Assembly: GCF_027497195.1 (NCBI RefSeq)
Contig: NZ_CP114905.1
Coordinates: forward strand, 6,769,001 to 6,833,000
Source: Streptomyces sp. WMMC500
GTDB lineage: Bacteria; Actinomycetota; Actinomycetes; Streptomycetales; Streptomycetaceae
DNA length: 64,000 bases
Reading direction: 5' to 3'
A program made the translations under genes and the position numbers. The notes below the pieces were generated by a model, which saw only the letters and a program-made list of their open reading frames with translations, made no database searches and had not been told where the DNA came from. Of the stretch, positions 10,745 through 18,411 are shown piece by piece. The stretch's first letter is position 1. Each line of letters starts with the position of its first letter.

Positions 10745-11587
10745 ATGAAGGCATCAGACCTCTCGCGTGCGGTGGCCGCGGGTGCCTCCACGGCCACCGA
10801 GCTCGGCCTGAAGGTCGATGACGCGGTTGTTCTGCACGACTCGAACAAGGTCACTCTGCGTCTGCTGCCGTGTGACGTCCTGGCCCGGGTCGCACCGGCG
10901 GCGGATCAGATAGCACAGTTCGAGATCGAACTGGCACAACGGCTCGCCGAAACAGACAGCCCGGTGGCAGCCCTCGACCCTCGGGTGGAGCCACGCGTCT
11001 ACGCGCGCGACGCCTTCGAGGTCACGCTGTGGACGTACTACGAACCCGCGACGCCTTCAGCGGTCCCCCCGGCCGCATACGCCGACGCGCTCAAGCGGCT
11101 GCACGCCGGCATGCGCCGACTCGACATCCCCACGCCCCACTTCACGGACCGAGTCGAGCAGGCTCAGCAACTCGTGGCCGACCCCGACCGCACTCCGGCA
11201 CTCGCCGACGCGGATCGGGACCTCCTCGCCCACACGTTGCGAAGCCTGCGACGAGTGGCGGGCGAGCGCGGCGGCGCCGACCAGCTCCTGCACGGCGAGC
11301 CGCACCCGGGCAACGTGCTCGGCACGAAGGACGGGCCGTTGTTCGTCGACCTCGAAACGTGCTGCCGCGGGCCTGTCGAGTTCGACCTCGCCCATGCGCC
11401 CGAAGAAGTCGGCGCGCACTATCCCGATGTCGATCAGGACCTGCTGCGCGCGTGCCGGATCCTCGTGCTGGCGATCGTCACGACGTGGCGCTGGGACCGG
11501 GACGACCAATTCCCGGACGGGCGCCGACTGGGCACGGAGTGGCTCGGCCAGATCCGCGCGGCACTCGACCGATGGGGCAGGGGCTGA
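10745..11587 (+). CDS. Aminoglycoside phosphotransferase (APH/choline-kinase fold) family protein
   Basis: 280 residues, usual for the family. The Brenner-type motif reads HGEPHPGN (183-190) and is followed by FVDLETCC with the metal-binding Asp202. In most APH enzymes the catalytic base is Asp (HGD); here it is Glu185, so activity or substrate may differ. The protein is soluble, and its natural substrate is unknown; many family members phosphorylate small metabolites rather than antibiotics, so drug resistance should not be assumed. It is transcribed alone and convergent with the NmrA gene across a GCGCGG-rich spacer. Confidence 0.8.
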   Translation: MKASDLSRAVAAGASTATELGLKVDDAVVLHDSNKVTLRLLPCDVLARVAPAADQIAQFEIELAQRLAETDSPVAALDPRVEPRVYARDAFEVTLWTYYEPATPSAVPPAAYADALKRLHAGMRRLDIPTPHFTDRVEQAQQLVADPDRTPALADADRDLLAHTLRSLRRVAGERGGADQLLHGEPHPGNVLGTKDGPLFVDLETCCRGPVEFDLAHAPEEVGAHYPDVDQDLLRACRILVLAIVTTWRWDRDDQFPDGRRLGTEWLGQIRAALDRWGRG

Positions 11588-11681
11588 GGTCCGGGGGTTC
11601 GTCTCACCGGTCTCCCTGGAGCGCGGGCGCGGGCGCGGGCGCGGGTGTCGGCGCGCGTGCGGGCGCGGGGTGCGCGCCGCG

Positions 11682-12638
11682 TCAGAACTCCGCTCGCAGG
11701 TGGTCCTGCGCCCATTGTGCGAAGGGGGTGAGCGGGATGCCCAGAGCCCGGGCGTACTCGGGACGGCCGGGCTGGCCGGCCGCGTTCAGCCACTCGTGGG
11801 AGACGCCCATGGGCGGCATGCCCGCGGCGAGGGCCTGCTCGGCGGTCATGTCCGGCGCGGACAGGGGCGTACCGAGGACGCGGGAGAGGACCTCGGCGAT
11901 CTCCGTCATCGACAGGTAGTCGCTGGCCAACTCCAGCTCGACGCGGTCGAACCGCTCCGGCGCGGCGACGGCCGCGGCCGCCGCGCGGCCGATGTCGTCC
12001 ACCGCGACCAGGGACAGCCTGGTGCCGGGGTTCAGGACGCTCACCAGGCCGCCATCGATGCCGCGCGGGAAAAGGAACTTCATGGACGGGAGGAAGTTCT
12101 CCATGAAGGTGCCCGGCTTGAGGAGCGTCCAGCGGGGGAACCCGGCCGCGCGGAGGTGGTTCTGGACGGCGCTCTTGGCCGCCAGGCTGGCTTCGACCGC
12201 CCAGCGTCCCTCGGCCCATCCGGGGGTCTCGGTGTGCTGCCCGGCACCGGTGACGGATGTGTGCACGAACTGGGGAACCCCGGCGGCCTTCGCCCCCTCG
12301 ATGAGGTTGACGCCCTGGGCCACCTCGCCGTCGAAGTCGAAGCCGTCCGCGGTCACCGCGGGCATCTGCACGGAGAAGACGGCCCGTACGCCGGTCGCGG
12401 CCCGGGTCACGGAGTCGCGGTCGCGGAGGTCGCCGGCGACCAGCTCGGCGCCGAGCGCTTGGACGGCGGCGGCCCGGTCGCTGCCCGGGTCGCGTACCAG
12501 CGCGCGGACGGGAACGCCCGCGGCCCGCAGGGCGCGGGCGGTGGCACCGCCCTGTCGGCCGGTGGCGCCGGTGACGAGGACGGGCGGGGGTGCGGGTGCC
12601 GGTGTGGGTGCGGGTGCGGGTGCGGAGGCTGCGGACAT
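11682..12638 (-). CDS. NmrA-family NAD(P)-binding oxidoreductase
   Basis: 318 residues. After an Ala/Pro repeat of about 18 residues the Rossmann motif VLVTGATGRQGG appears, followed by NmrA/atypical-SDR features (ALVRDPGS, FVHTSVTGAG). There is no clear YxxxK pair. Family members act as NAD(P)-dependent reductases or redox sensors in the cytoplasm. ATG 12638 has a GAGGAG ribosome-binding site, and the 27 upstream codons read through the operator region and are rejected. The gene is divergent from a TetR regulator across two palindromes, so repression by that regulator is likely. Confidence 0.82.
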   Translation of the reverse strand: MSAASAPAPAPTPAPAPPPVLVTGATGRQGGATARALRAAGVPVRALVRDPGSDRAAAVQALGAELVAGDLRDRDSVTRAATGVRAVFSVQMPAVTADGFDFDGEVAQGVNLIEGAKAAGVPQFVHTSVTGAGQHTETPGWAEGRWAVEASLAAKSAVQNHLRAAGFPRWTLLKPGTFMENFLPSMKFLFPRGIDGGLVSVLNPGTRLSLVAVDDIGRAAAAAVAAPERFDRVELELASDYLSMTEIAEVLSRVLGTPLSAPDMTAEQALAAGMPPMGVSHEWLNAAGQPGRPEYARALGIPLTPFAQWAQDHLRAEF

Positions 12639-12665
12639 GGTGCTCCTCGGATGCCGGCCGGGAAG

Positions 12666-12717
12666 AAACGGCGGACCCCGCCGTTTAGCTCTCGGGTACG
12701 ATACGGCGGGGCCCGCC
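12666..12717. promoter_or_regulatory. Two palindromic operators between NmrA oxidoreductase and TetR genes
   Basis: Site 1 (12666-12686) has perfect 9-bp arms AAACGGCGG around ACC. Site 2 (12705-12717) has 6-bp arms GGCGGG around G. Both are followed by a similar TTAGC sequence and they flank a TACGAT -10-like box. Arrangement and symmetry fit binding of the adjacent TetR dimer and autoregulation. Confidence 0.65.
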
Positions 12718-12744
12718 ACTTAGCAAACCCTCGGAGACGACACC

Positions 12745-13314
12745 ATGCCCGGCAGCAGCCAGCGCGCAGACGCCCGGCGCAACTACGCGCGCATCCTCGC
12801 CGTCGCCGAGGAAGAGGTCGCCACGCAGGGCGCCGGCGCCTCCCTGGAGCAGATCGCCCGCACCGCGGGCGTCGGCTCGGCGACCGTACGGCGGCACTTC
12901 CCCACCCGCCGCGCCCTGCTGGAGGCGGTCTCCCGCGAACGGATCGAGGCCCTGCGCCTGCGCGCCCACGAGCTGACCGGCAAAGCCGACAGCCGCGGCG
13001 CGCTGCTGGAGTGGCTGGACGAGGTGGTCGCCTACTGCGTCACGGCCCGCGGCCTGGCCGCGGCCCTGGCCTACGACACCGCCGGCGCCGACCCCGTACA
13101 GGGCAACACCTGCGCGGCGGTCCTCGAAGAGGCGGCAGCCCCGCTGCTGCGCCGGGCCGTACGGGACGGCGGGGTCACCCCGGACGTCACCGTCGCCGAC
13201 CTGATCACCCTGATCGTCGGTATCGCCCTGGCCGCGGAACACCACCCGGACCCGGCCGCCCAGGCGGACCGCCTGTTCCGGCTGGCGGTGACGGGCCTGA
13301 GCCCGCGGGGCTGA
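12745..13314 (+). CDS. TetR-family transcriptional regulator
   Basis: 189 residues. The N-terminal helix-turn-helix spans about residues 33-62 (SLEQIARTAGVGSATVRRHFPT...), followed by an all-alpha ligand-binding half ending in the SBD-like segment VADLITLIVGIALAAEHH. Such repressors release DNA on binding a small molecule. It is divergent from the NmrA oxidoreductase with two palindromes between them, so that gene is the likely target. The ligand is unknown. Confidence 0.9.
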   Translation: MPGSSQRADARRNYARILAVAEEEVATQGAGASLEQIARTAGVGSATVRRHFPTRRALLEAVSRERIEALRLRAHELTGKADSRGALLEWLDEVVAYCVTARGLAAALAYDTAGADPVQGNTCAAVLEEAAAPLLRRAVRDGGVTPDVTVADLITLIVGIALAAEHHPDPAAQADRLFRLAVTGLSPRG

Positions 13315-13975
13315 ACGCGGGGCGGCGGGGGCGCGTCGGAGGGATCGGCTCCTTGAGCAGCCCGACTACGGCGGGGTCCGTGTCGGGGTGGGCCGGTGTC
13401 GTCAGGGCACCCCCCGGGCCACCCCGTACTTGATGATGCGGGTCTCCGCCCGGCGTCAAGGGCGCCCCTCCGCTTCGCTCCGGGACGTCGCTTTGCGATG
13501 GGGCTGCGCCCCACCCTTGACACCGGACTCCGGCCCGTAAAAGACCGGCAGCTACGAGGTGGCCCGGGGGGAGCGGGCACCCTCCAACCGACACCACGAA
13601 GGGATCCCCGCCGACGGGGACCGGACCACCCGAGACAGGCCCACTCCGTTCGCCGATGACCCCGGAGGACGGGGACCGAGCTCGGAAGGCGGCCCAGGCC
13701 CAGACGCGGACGACCCGGCGTGGGGCAGGCGGACCCGAAGACGTACCCGCCCGAGCACGGGCAACCCCACCGAGAACCCGCTCCTGGCCGTCCCGAGCGG
13801 AGAAATCCGGTCGTAACTCGGGGTAACACCCCCGGATCCGCCTCAAATCAGGCCCGCAGCACCGACTTTCGCCGCTTCACACGCACTCAGCCAGCCGAGA
13901 CCTGCCTCTACCACCCCACGCGGCCCGGAATTCGGGCCCGCAAGACCAGGCCAAATCGCCCACCGAGGCCGAGTT
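13315..13975. other. Non-coding stretch with a long inverted repeat
   Basis: 661 bp without a convincing gene on either strand; open frames here have Arg/Pro/Gly-rich noise composition. The arms GTCAAGGG (13455-13462) and CCCTTGAC (13514-13521) enclose a G/C-rich core with its own GGGGC-TGC-GCCCC hairpin (about 13500-13512). This resembles a dispersed intergenic repeat or a terminator for the TetR gene. The rest shows nothing recognisable. Confidence 0.45.
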
Positions 13976-14371
13976 TCAGAAGTCGCCGGGGCGACGCCCG
14001 GGGGGCTGCCACCACAGCAGATTGGTGGCTGCCTGGGCTTCCGTTTCGAGGATCTCCCAAGCTTCGGTGAGGAGCCCGTTCTCGAACCGGAAGATTTCGA
14101 CGCACGCGATCTCCAGGCCGGTGCTGCGCAGCCGGCGCAGTGTGTGCATCACAACGTGATCTCCGGCGCCCAGGACGTTCTGGACATCGATCTGTACGTC
14201 GGCGACGGGCACCGCGAGTACGGTTTCGAGAAATTCCGCTTTGTTGCGCGAGGAGTCCGGCCGGTGGTGGAGGAAGTCGTCGCTGAGTGCCGCTTCCAGG
14301 CTTTCGACGTTGCCCGTGGCGAGCACTTCCGCCAGGACTTTCTGGACGAGGGTCGTGTTCTCTGTGGTCAT
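13976..14371 (-). CDS. SnoaL-like/NTF2-fold small protein
   Basis: 131 residues from MTTENTTLVQ, with the alpha+beta cone pattern of SnoaL-like proteins: an N-terminal helix, then VQIDVQNVLGAGDHVVMHTLRR and IACVEIFRFENGLLTEAWEI, the typical gain-in-environment strands. Such domains are cyclases, hydrolases or ligand-binding proteins. A longer in-frame start 18 codons upstream would run toward the divergent regulator and is less likely. It is divergent from an MmyB-like regulator that begins 66 bp away and probably controls it. Confidence 0.75.
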   Translation of the reverse strand: MTTENTTLVQKVLAEVLATGNVESLEAALSDDFLHHRPDSSRNKAEFLETVLAVPVADVQIDVQNVLGAGDHVVMHTLRRLRSTGLEIACVEIFRFENGLLTEAWEILETEAQAATNLLWWQPPGRRPGDF

Positions 14372-14437
14372 GGGAGAAGTGTTTCCGGCGTTGCGACGGC
14401 TGTCGATGAACTGCGATTTCATGGCGCAGGGCCGGAC

Positions 14438-15268
14438 ATGGACGTAACGTCGACGACTGTGAACACAGTGGGAGAGCTGCTGCGGCAGTGGCGGCAACGC
14501 AGACGGCTGAGCCAGCTCGATCTCGCGATCGCCGCCGATGTCTCGGCTCGTCACGTCAGCCTGGTCGAGACCGGCAAGTCCAACCCGAGCGCCGACATGG
14601 TCCTGCGGCTGGCGACTCAGCTCGACGTGCCGTTGCGTGATCGCAACCGGCTTCTCGTCGCCGCGGGGTTCGCACCGCGGTATGACGAGCGTTCGCTCGA
14701 CGACGACGCGCTCTCGGCGGCCCGGGACGCCGTCGCGAGGGTGATCCGTGCGCACGAACCGTATCCTGCGGTGGCCTTCGACCGGCACTGGAACCTCGTG
14801 ATGACCAACCGCGCCGTCGATCCGTTCCTGGCGAAAGTCGCTCCCCATCTGCTGCGGCCGCCGGTCAACCTGGTGCGGCTGGCACTGGACCCGCGCGGGC
14901 TCGCCCCGCTGGTCGTCAACCTGGCGGACGTGCGCACGGGGCTCCGTACCCGGATCACGCGCCAGCTTGCCGCCGCCCCCGATGCCGGTCTCACCGCTCT
15001 CTACGAGGAGCTGTTGGGGTCGGACCCCGAGGGCGAGAGTCTCCCGCTTGAGTCCGAGATCGTCATTCCCATGGTCATTCGCTTCGATGGTCGAGAACTA
15101 CGGATGTTCTCGACCATCACCACGTTCGGTACCCCGCTGGACATCACACTGGACGAGATCTCGATCGAGTCCTATTACCCAGCAGACGCGCAGAGTGCCG
15201 CCTACTTCACGGAAATCGACGGGAGAAACCCCGGATCGCCTACTGACCGGTGGTGGTGGCGTGGGTGA
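14438..15268 (+). CDS. XRE-type regulator with MmyB-like ligand-binding domain
   Basis: 276 residues. The HTH lies in RRRLSQLDLAIAADVSARHVSLVETGKSN (about residues 22-50), followed by the MmyB-like region (AFDRHWNLVMTNRAV...). Family members usually control a neighbouring oxidoreductase or transport gene; here the adjacent divergent gene is the SnoaL-like protein. The start at 14438 puts the HTH near the N-terminus as expected. The last 29 bp overlap the convergent DUF397 gene. Confidence 0.85.
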   Translation: MDVTSTTVNTVGELLRQWRQRRRLSQLDLAIAADVSARHVSLVETGKSNPSADMVLRLATQLDVPLRDRNRLLVAAGFAPRYDERSLDDDALSAARDAVARVIRAHEPYPAVAFDRHWNLVMTNRAVDPFLAKVAPHLLRPPVNLVRLALDPRGLAPLVVNLADVRTGLRTRITRQLAAAPDAGLTALYEELLGSDPEGESLPLESEIVIPMVIRFDGRELRMFSTITTFGTPLDITLDEISIESYYPADAQSAAYFTEIDGRNPGSPTDRWWWRG

Positions 15269-15488
15269 GGAAGGCGGACCAGGCTTCGGGGGTGAAGCAG
15301 AGGTGGGGGCCGTGGGGGTCCTTGGAGTCGCGCACGTGGACGGCACCTGGTACGGGGGCCACCTCGACGCAGTTGCCGCCTTCGCTGTTGCTGTGGGTGG
15401 ACTTGCGCCAGGCGACGGCGACCTCGACGCAGGCGCCGCCCTCGTCGTTGCTGTAGCTGGACTTGAACCAGTCGAGCTCGTCCTTCAT
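15240..15488 (-). CDS. DUF397 protein with duplicated core motif
   Basis: 82 residues. DUF397 proteins are small actinobacterial partners of XRE/DUF5753 regulators in developmental control (BldB/WhiJ-type systems). Two copies of the core are present: WFKSSYSNDEGGACVEVA and WRKSTHSNSEGGNCVEVA, then VHVRDSKDPHGPHLCF. Usual members have one copy, so the first is an internal duplication. The start overlaps the upstream regulator stop as ATGA, showing co-translation. The 3' end overlaps the convergent MmyB-like gene. Confidence 0.88.
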   Translation of the reverse strand: MKDELDWFKSSYSNDEGGACVEVAVAWRKSTHSNSEGGNCVEVAPVPGAVHVRDSKDPHGPHLCFTPEAWSAFLTHATTTGQ

Positions 15489-16300
15489 CGCTCCTCCAGG
15501 AGCTGCGTGATGAACCGTAGGGAGTCCCGCGGGCTCAGGGCCTCGCGGGCGATCATGTCATGGCGACGCATCACGGTGCTGACCTTCTCCCTATCAGCGT
15601 AAAGGACCCCGGTCGTCTGACCTTCCTCGTAGGCGAGATGTTCGTGCTCAGGCGTCTCCAAGATGACGAACGGGCCGCGGAACCCGGGATGGATACCGCT
15701 CTCCGCGAGCATCACCTGCACGGTGACGTTCCGCTGCTGGGCGATCTCCAGCAGCCTGCGCAACTGCCGTTTGTACGCCTCTTCATCGCCGAAGCGACAG
15801 CGCAGCGCTGCCTCCTCGATGATGAAGCTGAACGAGCGGTTCTGGATCCCCAGCAACTTCTGTCGCCCCAGCCTCGCCGTGACTCGCTGCTCGAACGTCT
15901 CCTCGTCCAGCGGCGGTACGAATGAGGCCAAAACCGCCCGGACGTATTCCTCGGTCTGCAACAAGCCCGGGATGTATCGGGGTTCGTACCAAGTCAGGGA
16001 GACGGCTTCCGCCTCGTACAGCATGAACTCCTGCGAGTACGACGCGAACTTCTCCGGCTGCAGGTACGCCAACGCCGCCACCAACAGCCCCTGCGCATTG
16101 CACATCTCATCCGCCACCTGCAACGCCCGCGGCGTCGGCCGGCGGCGGCCCTGCTCCATCATCTTCACGGAGTCGTAGGCATACCCCGCCTCATCCGCCA
16201 GTTCCTCCCGGCTGACCCCCGCCCGCTGCCGCCACCGCTTGATCTGATTGCCGCAGTACCGCCACTGCATCGGCGGCTGGGAGTTCTGAAGCGTCGTCAC
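15485..16300 (-). CDS. XRE/DUF5753 helix-turn-helix regulator (WhiJ-like)
   Basis: About 271 residues from GTG 16300, chosen because GAGG lies 8 bp upstream; an alternative GTG at 16309 is in frame. HTH: QRAGVSREELADEAGYAYDSVKMMEQGRRR. The DUF5753 region follows, with the signature SLTWYEPRYIPGLLQTEEYVRAVL. It forms a stop-start-coupled pair with the DUF397 gene, and a divergent HATPase gene starts 90 bp away. This is the classic three-gene regulator set of Streptomyces, often linked to development or secondary metabolism. Targets are not inferable. Confidence 0.9.
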   Translation of the reverse strand: MTTLQNSQPPMQWRYCGNQIKRWRQRAGVSREELADEAGYAYDSVKMMEQGRRRPTPRALQVADEMCNAQGLLVAALAYLQPEKFASYSQEFMLYEAEAVSLTWYEPRYIPGLLQTEEYVRAVLASFVPPLDEETFEQRVTARLGRQKLLGIQNRSFSFIIEEAALRCRFGDEEAYKRQLRRLLEIAQQRNVTVQVMLAESGIHPGFRGPFVILETPEHEHLAYEEGQTTGVLYADREKVSTVMRRHDMIAREALSPRDSLRFITQLLEER

Positions 16301-16389
16301 CGCGTTCACCTCGCCTTTGAGGGTACGGAGGTCCAGGGACCCCCCTGTGTCCCTACTCACAGTAGCGAGCAGTAACCACTCTGTGAGAG

Positions 16390-16836
16390 GTGAACCCCAA
16401 ACCTCCCACCCCCTTTCCCCCCGACGTCGTGTGGCGGCTGCCCACAAGCCGCCGCAGCCCCGCCCGTGCCCGCGCGCTGCTCGCCGCGCAGGCGCGCGAG
16501 TGGCGGCTGCCGGCCGAAACCGCCGACACCGCCGTGCTCTTGGTCAGCGAGCTGCTGACCAACGCCTGCCTTCATTCCCGCGCCCCGCGTGACCGGCACA
16601 TCGCCGCCCGGTGCGTGCTGGGCGATGGCGGGCTGCGGGTCGAGGTCTCCGACGCGGGGACCAGTGAGCTGCCCACGCCGTGTGAGGCCGGGCCGGGTGA
16701 CGAGTCCGGCCGGGGGCTGGCTCTCGTGGCGGCGCTGGCGTCGCGCTGGGGTGCCTATCCGCGGCGGTACGGGATCGGCAAGACCGTCTGGTTCGAGCTG
16801 CACGACCCCGTACCCGGGCCAACCCCCACCACGTAG
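16390..16836 (+). CDS. RsbW-like ATP-binding (HATPase_c) protein
   Basis: 148 residues, the length of Streptomyces anti-sigma-like HATPase proteins. The N box is SELLTNACLH, the G1 region EVSDAGTSE and the G2 region ESGRGLALV. These proteins bind ATP and often sequester sigma or anti-sigma factors. GTG 16390 directly follows GAGAGG with almost no spacing, so translation may be leaderless or the start slightly off. Divergent from the XRE/DUF397 pair, completing the conserved set. Confidence 0.85.
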   Translation: MNPKPPTPFPPDVVWRLPTSRRSPARARALLAAQAREWRLPAETADTAVLLVSELLTNACLHSRAPRDRHIAARCVLGDGGLRVEVSDAGTSELPTPCEAGPGDESGRGLALVAALASRWGAYPRRYGIGKTVWFELHDPVPGPTPTT

Positions 16837-16840
16837 GCCC

Positions 16841-17014
16841 TCACGCCTCCGCGGGGCGCGTGTCCTCGGGTGCGCCGTCCCCTGCCGCGCCCGCCGCCGC
16901 ATCCGCCTCCGCCGGTTCCGTCTGCTCGGCCAGCTTCACCACCGCGACCGCCGCGACCACCACTCCCGCGACCGTGACCAGCTTCTCCAAGGCGTTTCCG
17001 AATCCGAAAAGCAT
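16841..17014 (-). CDS. 57-aa small membrane protein
   Basis: A short gene with a strong GGGGGAG ribosome-binding site before ATG 17014. It encodes MLFGFGNALEKLVTVAG, one hydrophobic helix (VVVAAVAVVKL), then an acidic Ala/Glu/Asp tail. It ends 5 bp from the convergent HATPase stop. Composition, RBS and helix make it a real gene. It probably sits in the cytoplasmic membrane with its tail on one side. Function unknown. Confidence 0.65.
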   Translation of the reverse strand: MLFGFGNALEKLVTVAGVVVAAVAVVKLAEQTEPAEADAAAGAAGDGAPEDTRPAEA

Positions 17015-17070
17015 CGGCTCTCCCCCTCACCGTCAGTGGTCGTCAGCCTACCGCCGACCAGTGACACAGG

Positions 17071-17910
17071 TCACTTGCCCTCGGCCAGCTCCGCGAGGAC
17101 CCCGTCCGTGAACGGCGGCCACGCCCGCACCGCCCAGTCCCCGAAATTCACGTCGGCGAGCGCTACGCACGCCGCCCCCTGCCCCGCCGACGTCGTGGCC
17201 TCCGGGTCCACCCACAGGAACGTGCCGGACTGGCCGAAGTGCCCGTACGTGCGCGGGGAGGACGAGGCGCCCGTCCAGTGCGGCGACTTGCCGTCCCGGA
17301 TCTCCAGGCCCAGGCCCCAGTCGTTCGGGTTCATGTGCCCGTAGCCCGGCAGCACGCCCTTCAGCCCCGGAAACTGCACCGACGTCGCCTCCGCGTGCGT
17401 CTCGTCCGAGAGCAGCCGCGGCACCAGCAGCTCGCCCGCGAAGCGGACGAGGTCCGACACCGTCGACGTCGCCGAGTGCGCCGGTGAGCCGTCCAGCGTC
17501 GTCGCGGCCATGCCCAGCGGCGCGAAGACCGCGTCCCGTACGTACTCCGCCAGCGGTATGTCCGTGGCCTTGGCGAGGTGGTCGCCGAGTACCTCGAAGC
17601 CGGCGTTCGAGTACAGCCTGCGGGTGCCGGGCGCGGCCATCACGCGGTGCTCGTCGAAGCCGAGGCCGGAGGTGTGCGCCAGCAGGTGGCGCACGGTCGA
17701 GCCCTCCGGGCCCGCCGGCTCGTCCAGGTCGATCGCGCCCTCCTCGACGGCCACCAGGGCGGCGTACGCCACCAGCGGCTTCGTCACCGACGCCAGGTAG
17801 AAGCGGTGGTCAGTGGAGCCGTGGGTCCCGGCGAGCGAGCCGTCGGCGCGTACGGCGGCGGTCGCGGCCGTGGCGACGGGCCACGAGTCGATCACATGCA
17901 GGCTGTCCAT
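17071..17910 (-). CDS. Serine hydrolase (beta-lactamase class C/esterase fold)
   Basis: 279 residues. The catalytic set is visible: SVTK (Ser41-Lys44), YSN (Tyr101-Asn103) and a late HFGQSG. No signal peptide is seen, so it is probably cytoplasmic, unlike true beta-lactamases; esterase or peptidase activity is more likely. ATG 17910 is chosen because further upstream the frame reads through a MerR operator. It is divergent from a MerR regulator whose palindrome lies between them, so both may share control. Confidence 0.82.
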   Translation of the reverse strand: MDSLHVIDSWPVATAATAAVRADGSLAGTHGSTDHRFYLASVTKPLVAYAALVAVEEGAIDLDEPAGPEGSTVRHLLAHTSGLGFDEHRVMAAPGTRRLYSNAGFEVLGDHLAKATDIPLAEYVRDAVFAPLGMAATTLDGSPAHSATSTVSDLVRFAGELLVPRLLSDETHAEATSVQFPGLKGVLPGYGHMNPNDWGLGLEIRDGKSPHWTGASSSPRTYGHFGQSGTFLWVDPEATTSAGQGAACVALADVNFGDWAVRAWPPFTDGVLAELAEGK

Positions 17911-17939
17911 GCGCCCGAGCCTAACGCGGGCATATGTTG

Positions 17940-17963
17940 TTGCTTGGAGTGCACTCCAAGCAA
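17940..17963. promoter_or_regulatory. Perfect 24-bp palindrome, candidate MerR operator
   Basis: The arms TTGCTTGGAGTG and CACTCCAAGCAA are perfect complements with no spacer. The site lies 34 bp before the MerR gene start and 29 bp from the divergent serine hydrolase start, the position and symmetry expected for a MerR dimer acting on both promoters. Confidence 0.75.
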
Positions 17964-17997
17964 GTAGCGTCGAGCGCGTCGAGAGTGGGGAGCGGCA

Positions 17998-18411
17998 ATG
18001 AGCCTGACCACAGCGGCCCGGGTACGCCCCGTGGGCCAAGATCACTACTCCATCAGCGAGGTCGCCTCGTACACCGGACTCAGCGCGCACACCCTGCGCT
18101 GGTACGAGCGCATCGGGCTGCTCAACGACGTGCACCGCTCGCACACCGGGCAGCGCCTCTACACCGACGGCGACCTGGACTGGCTCGACCTCATCGGCAA
18201 GCTGCGGCTCACCGGGATGCCGGTGGCGGACATGGTCCGCTACGCCGAGCTGGTACGGGCCGGGGACGGGACCTTCACCGAGCGGATCCAGCTCTTCCGC
18301 GAGCACCGCGAGGTGGTCCGGCAGCAGATCGCCGATCTGCAGTCGACGCTCACCGTCCTTGACTTCAAGATCGATTTCTACGAGGGAGCAGCATCCACGT
18401 GCAGTCCATGA
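17998..18411 (+). CDS. MerR-family transcriptional regulator
   Basis: 137 residues. The N-terminal winged HTH (YSISEVASYTGLSAHTLRWYERIGLL) is typical, followed by a dimerisation coiled coil. There is no cysteine cluster for metal sensing; the short C-terminus suggests a small-molecule or redox signal. The gene overlaps the aldo/keto reductase start by 13 bp, so the reductase is its probable target, as in many MerR-AKR pairs. Confidence 0.9.
   Translation: MSLTTAARVRPVGQDHYSISEVASYTGLSAHTLRWYERIGLLNDVHRSHTGQRLYTDGDLDWLDLIGKLRLTGMPVADMVRYAELVRAGDGTFTERIQLFREHREVVRQQIADLQSTLTVLDFKIDFYEGAASTCSP

Noticed and set aside
10745..11587. Aminoglycoside resistance gene
   Set aside because: The family fold alone does not show drug modification, and the catalytic motif is altered (HGE).
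11394..13433. 679-aa plus frame through the NmrA and TetR genes
   Set aside because: It crosses two convincing genes and an operator and has no domain content.
13315..13975. A gene in this gap
   Set aside because: All frames have noise composition, no ribosome-binding site fits, and an inverted repeat occupies part of it.
17071..17910. Beta-lactam resistance enzyme
   Set aside because: No export signal, and the motifs (SVTK, YSN, HFG) equally fit esterases and peptidases.
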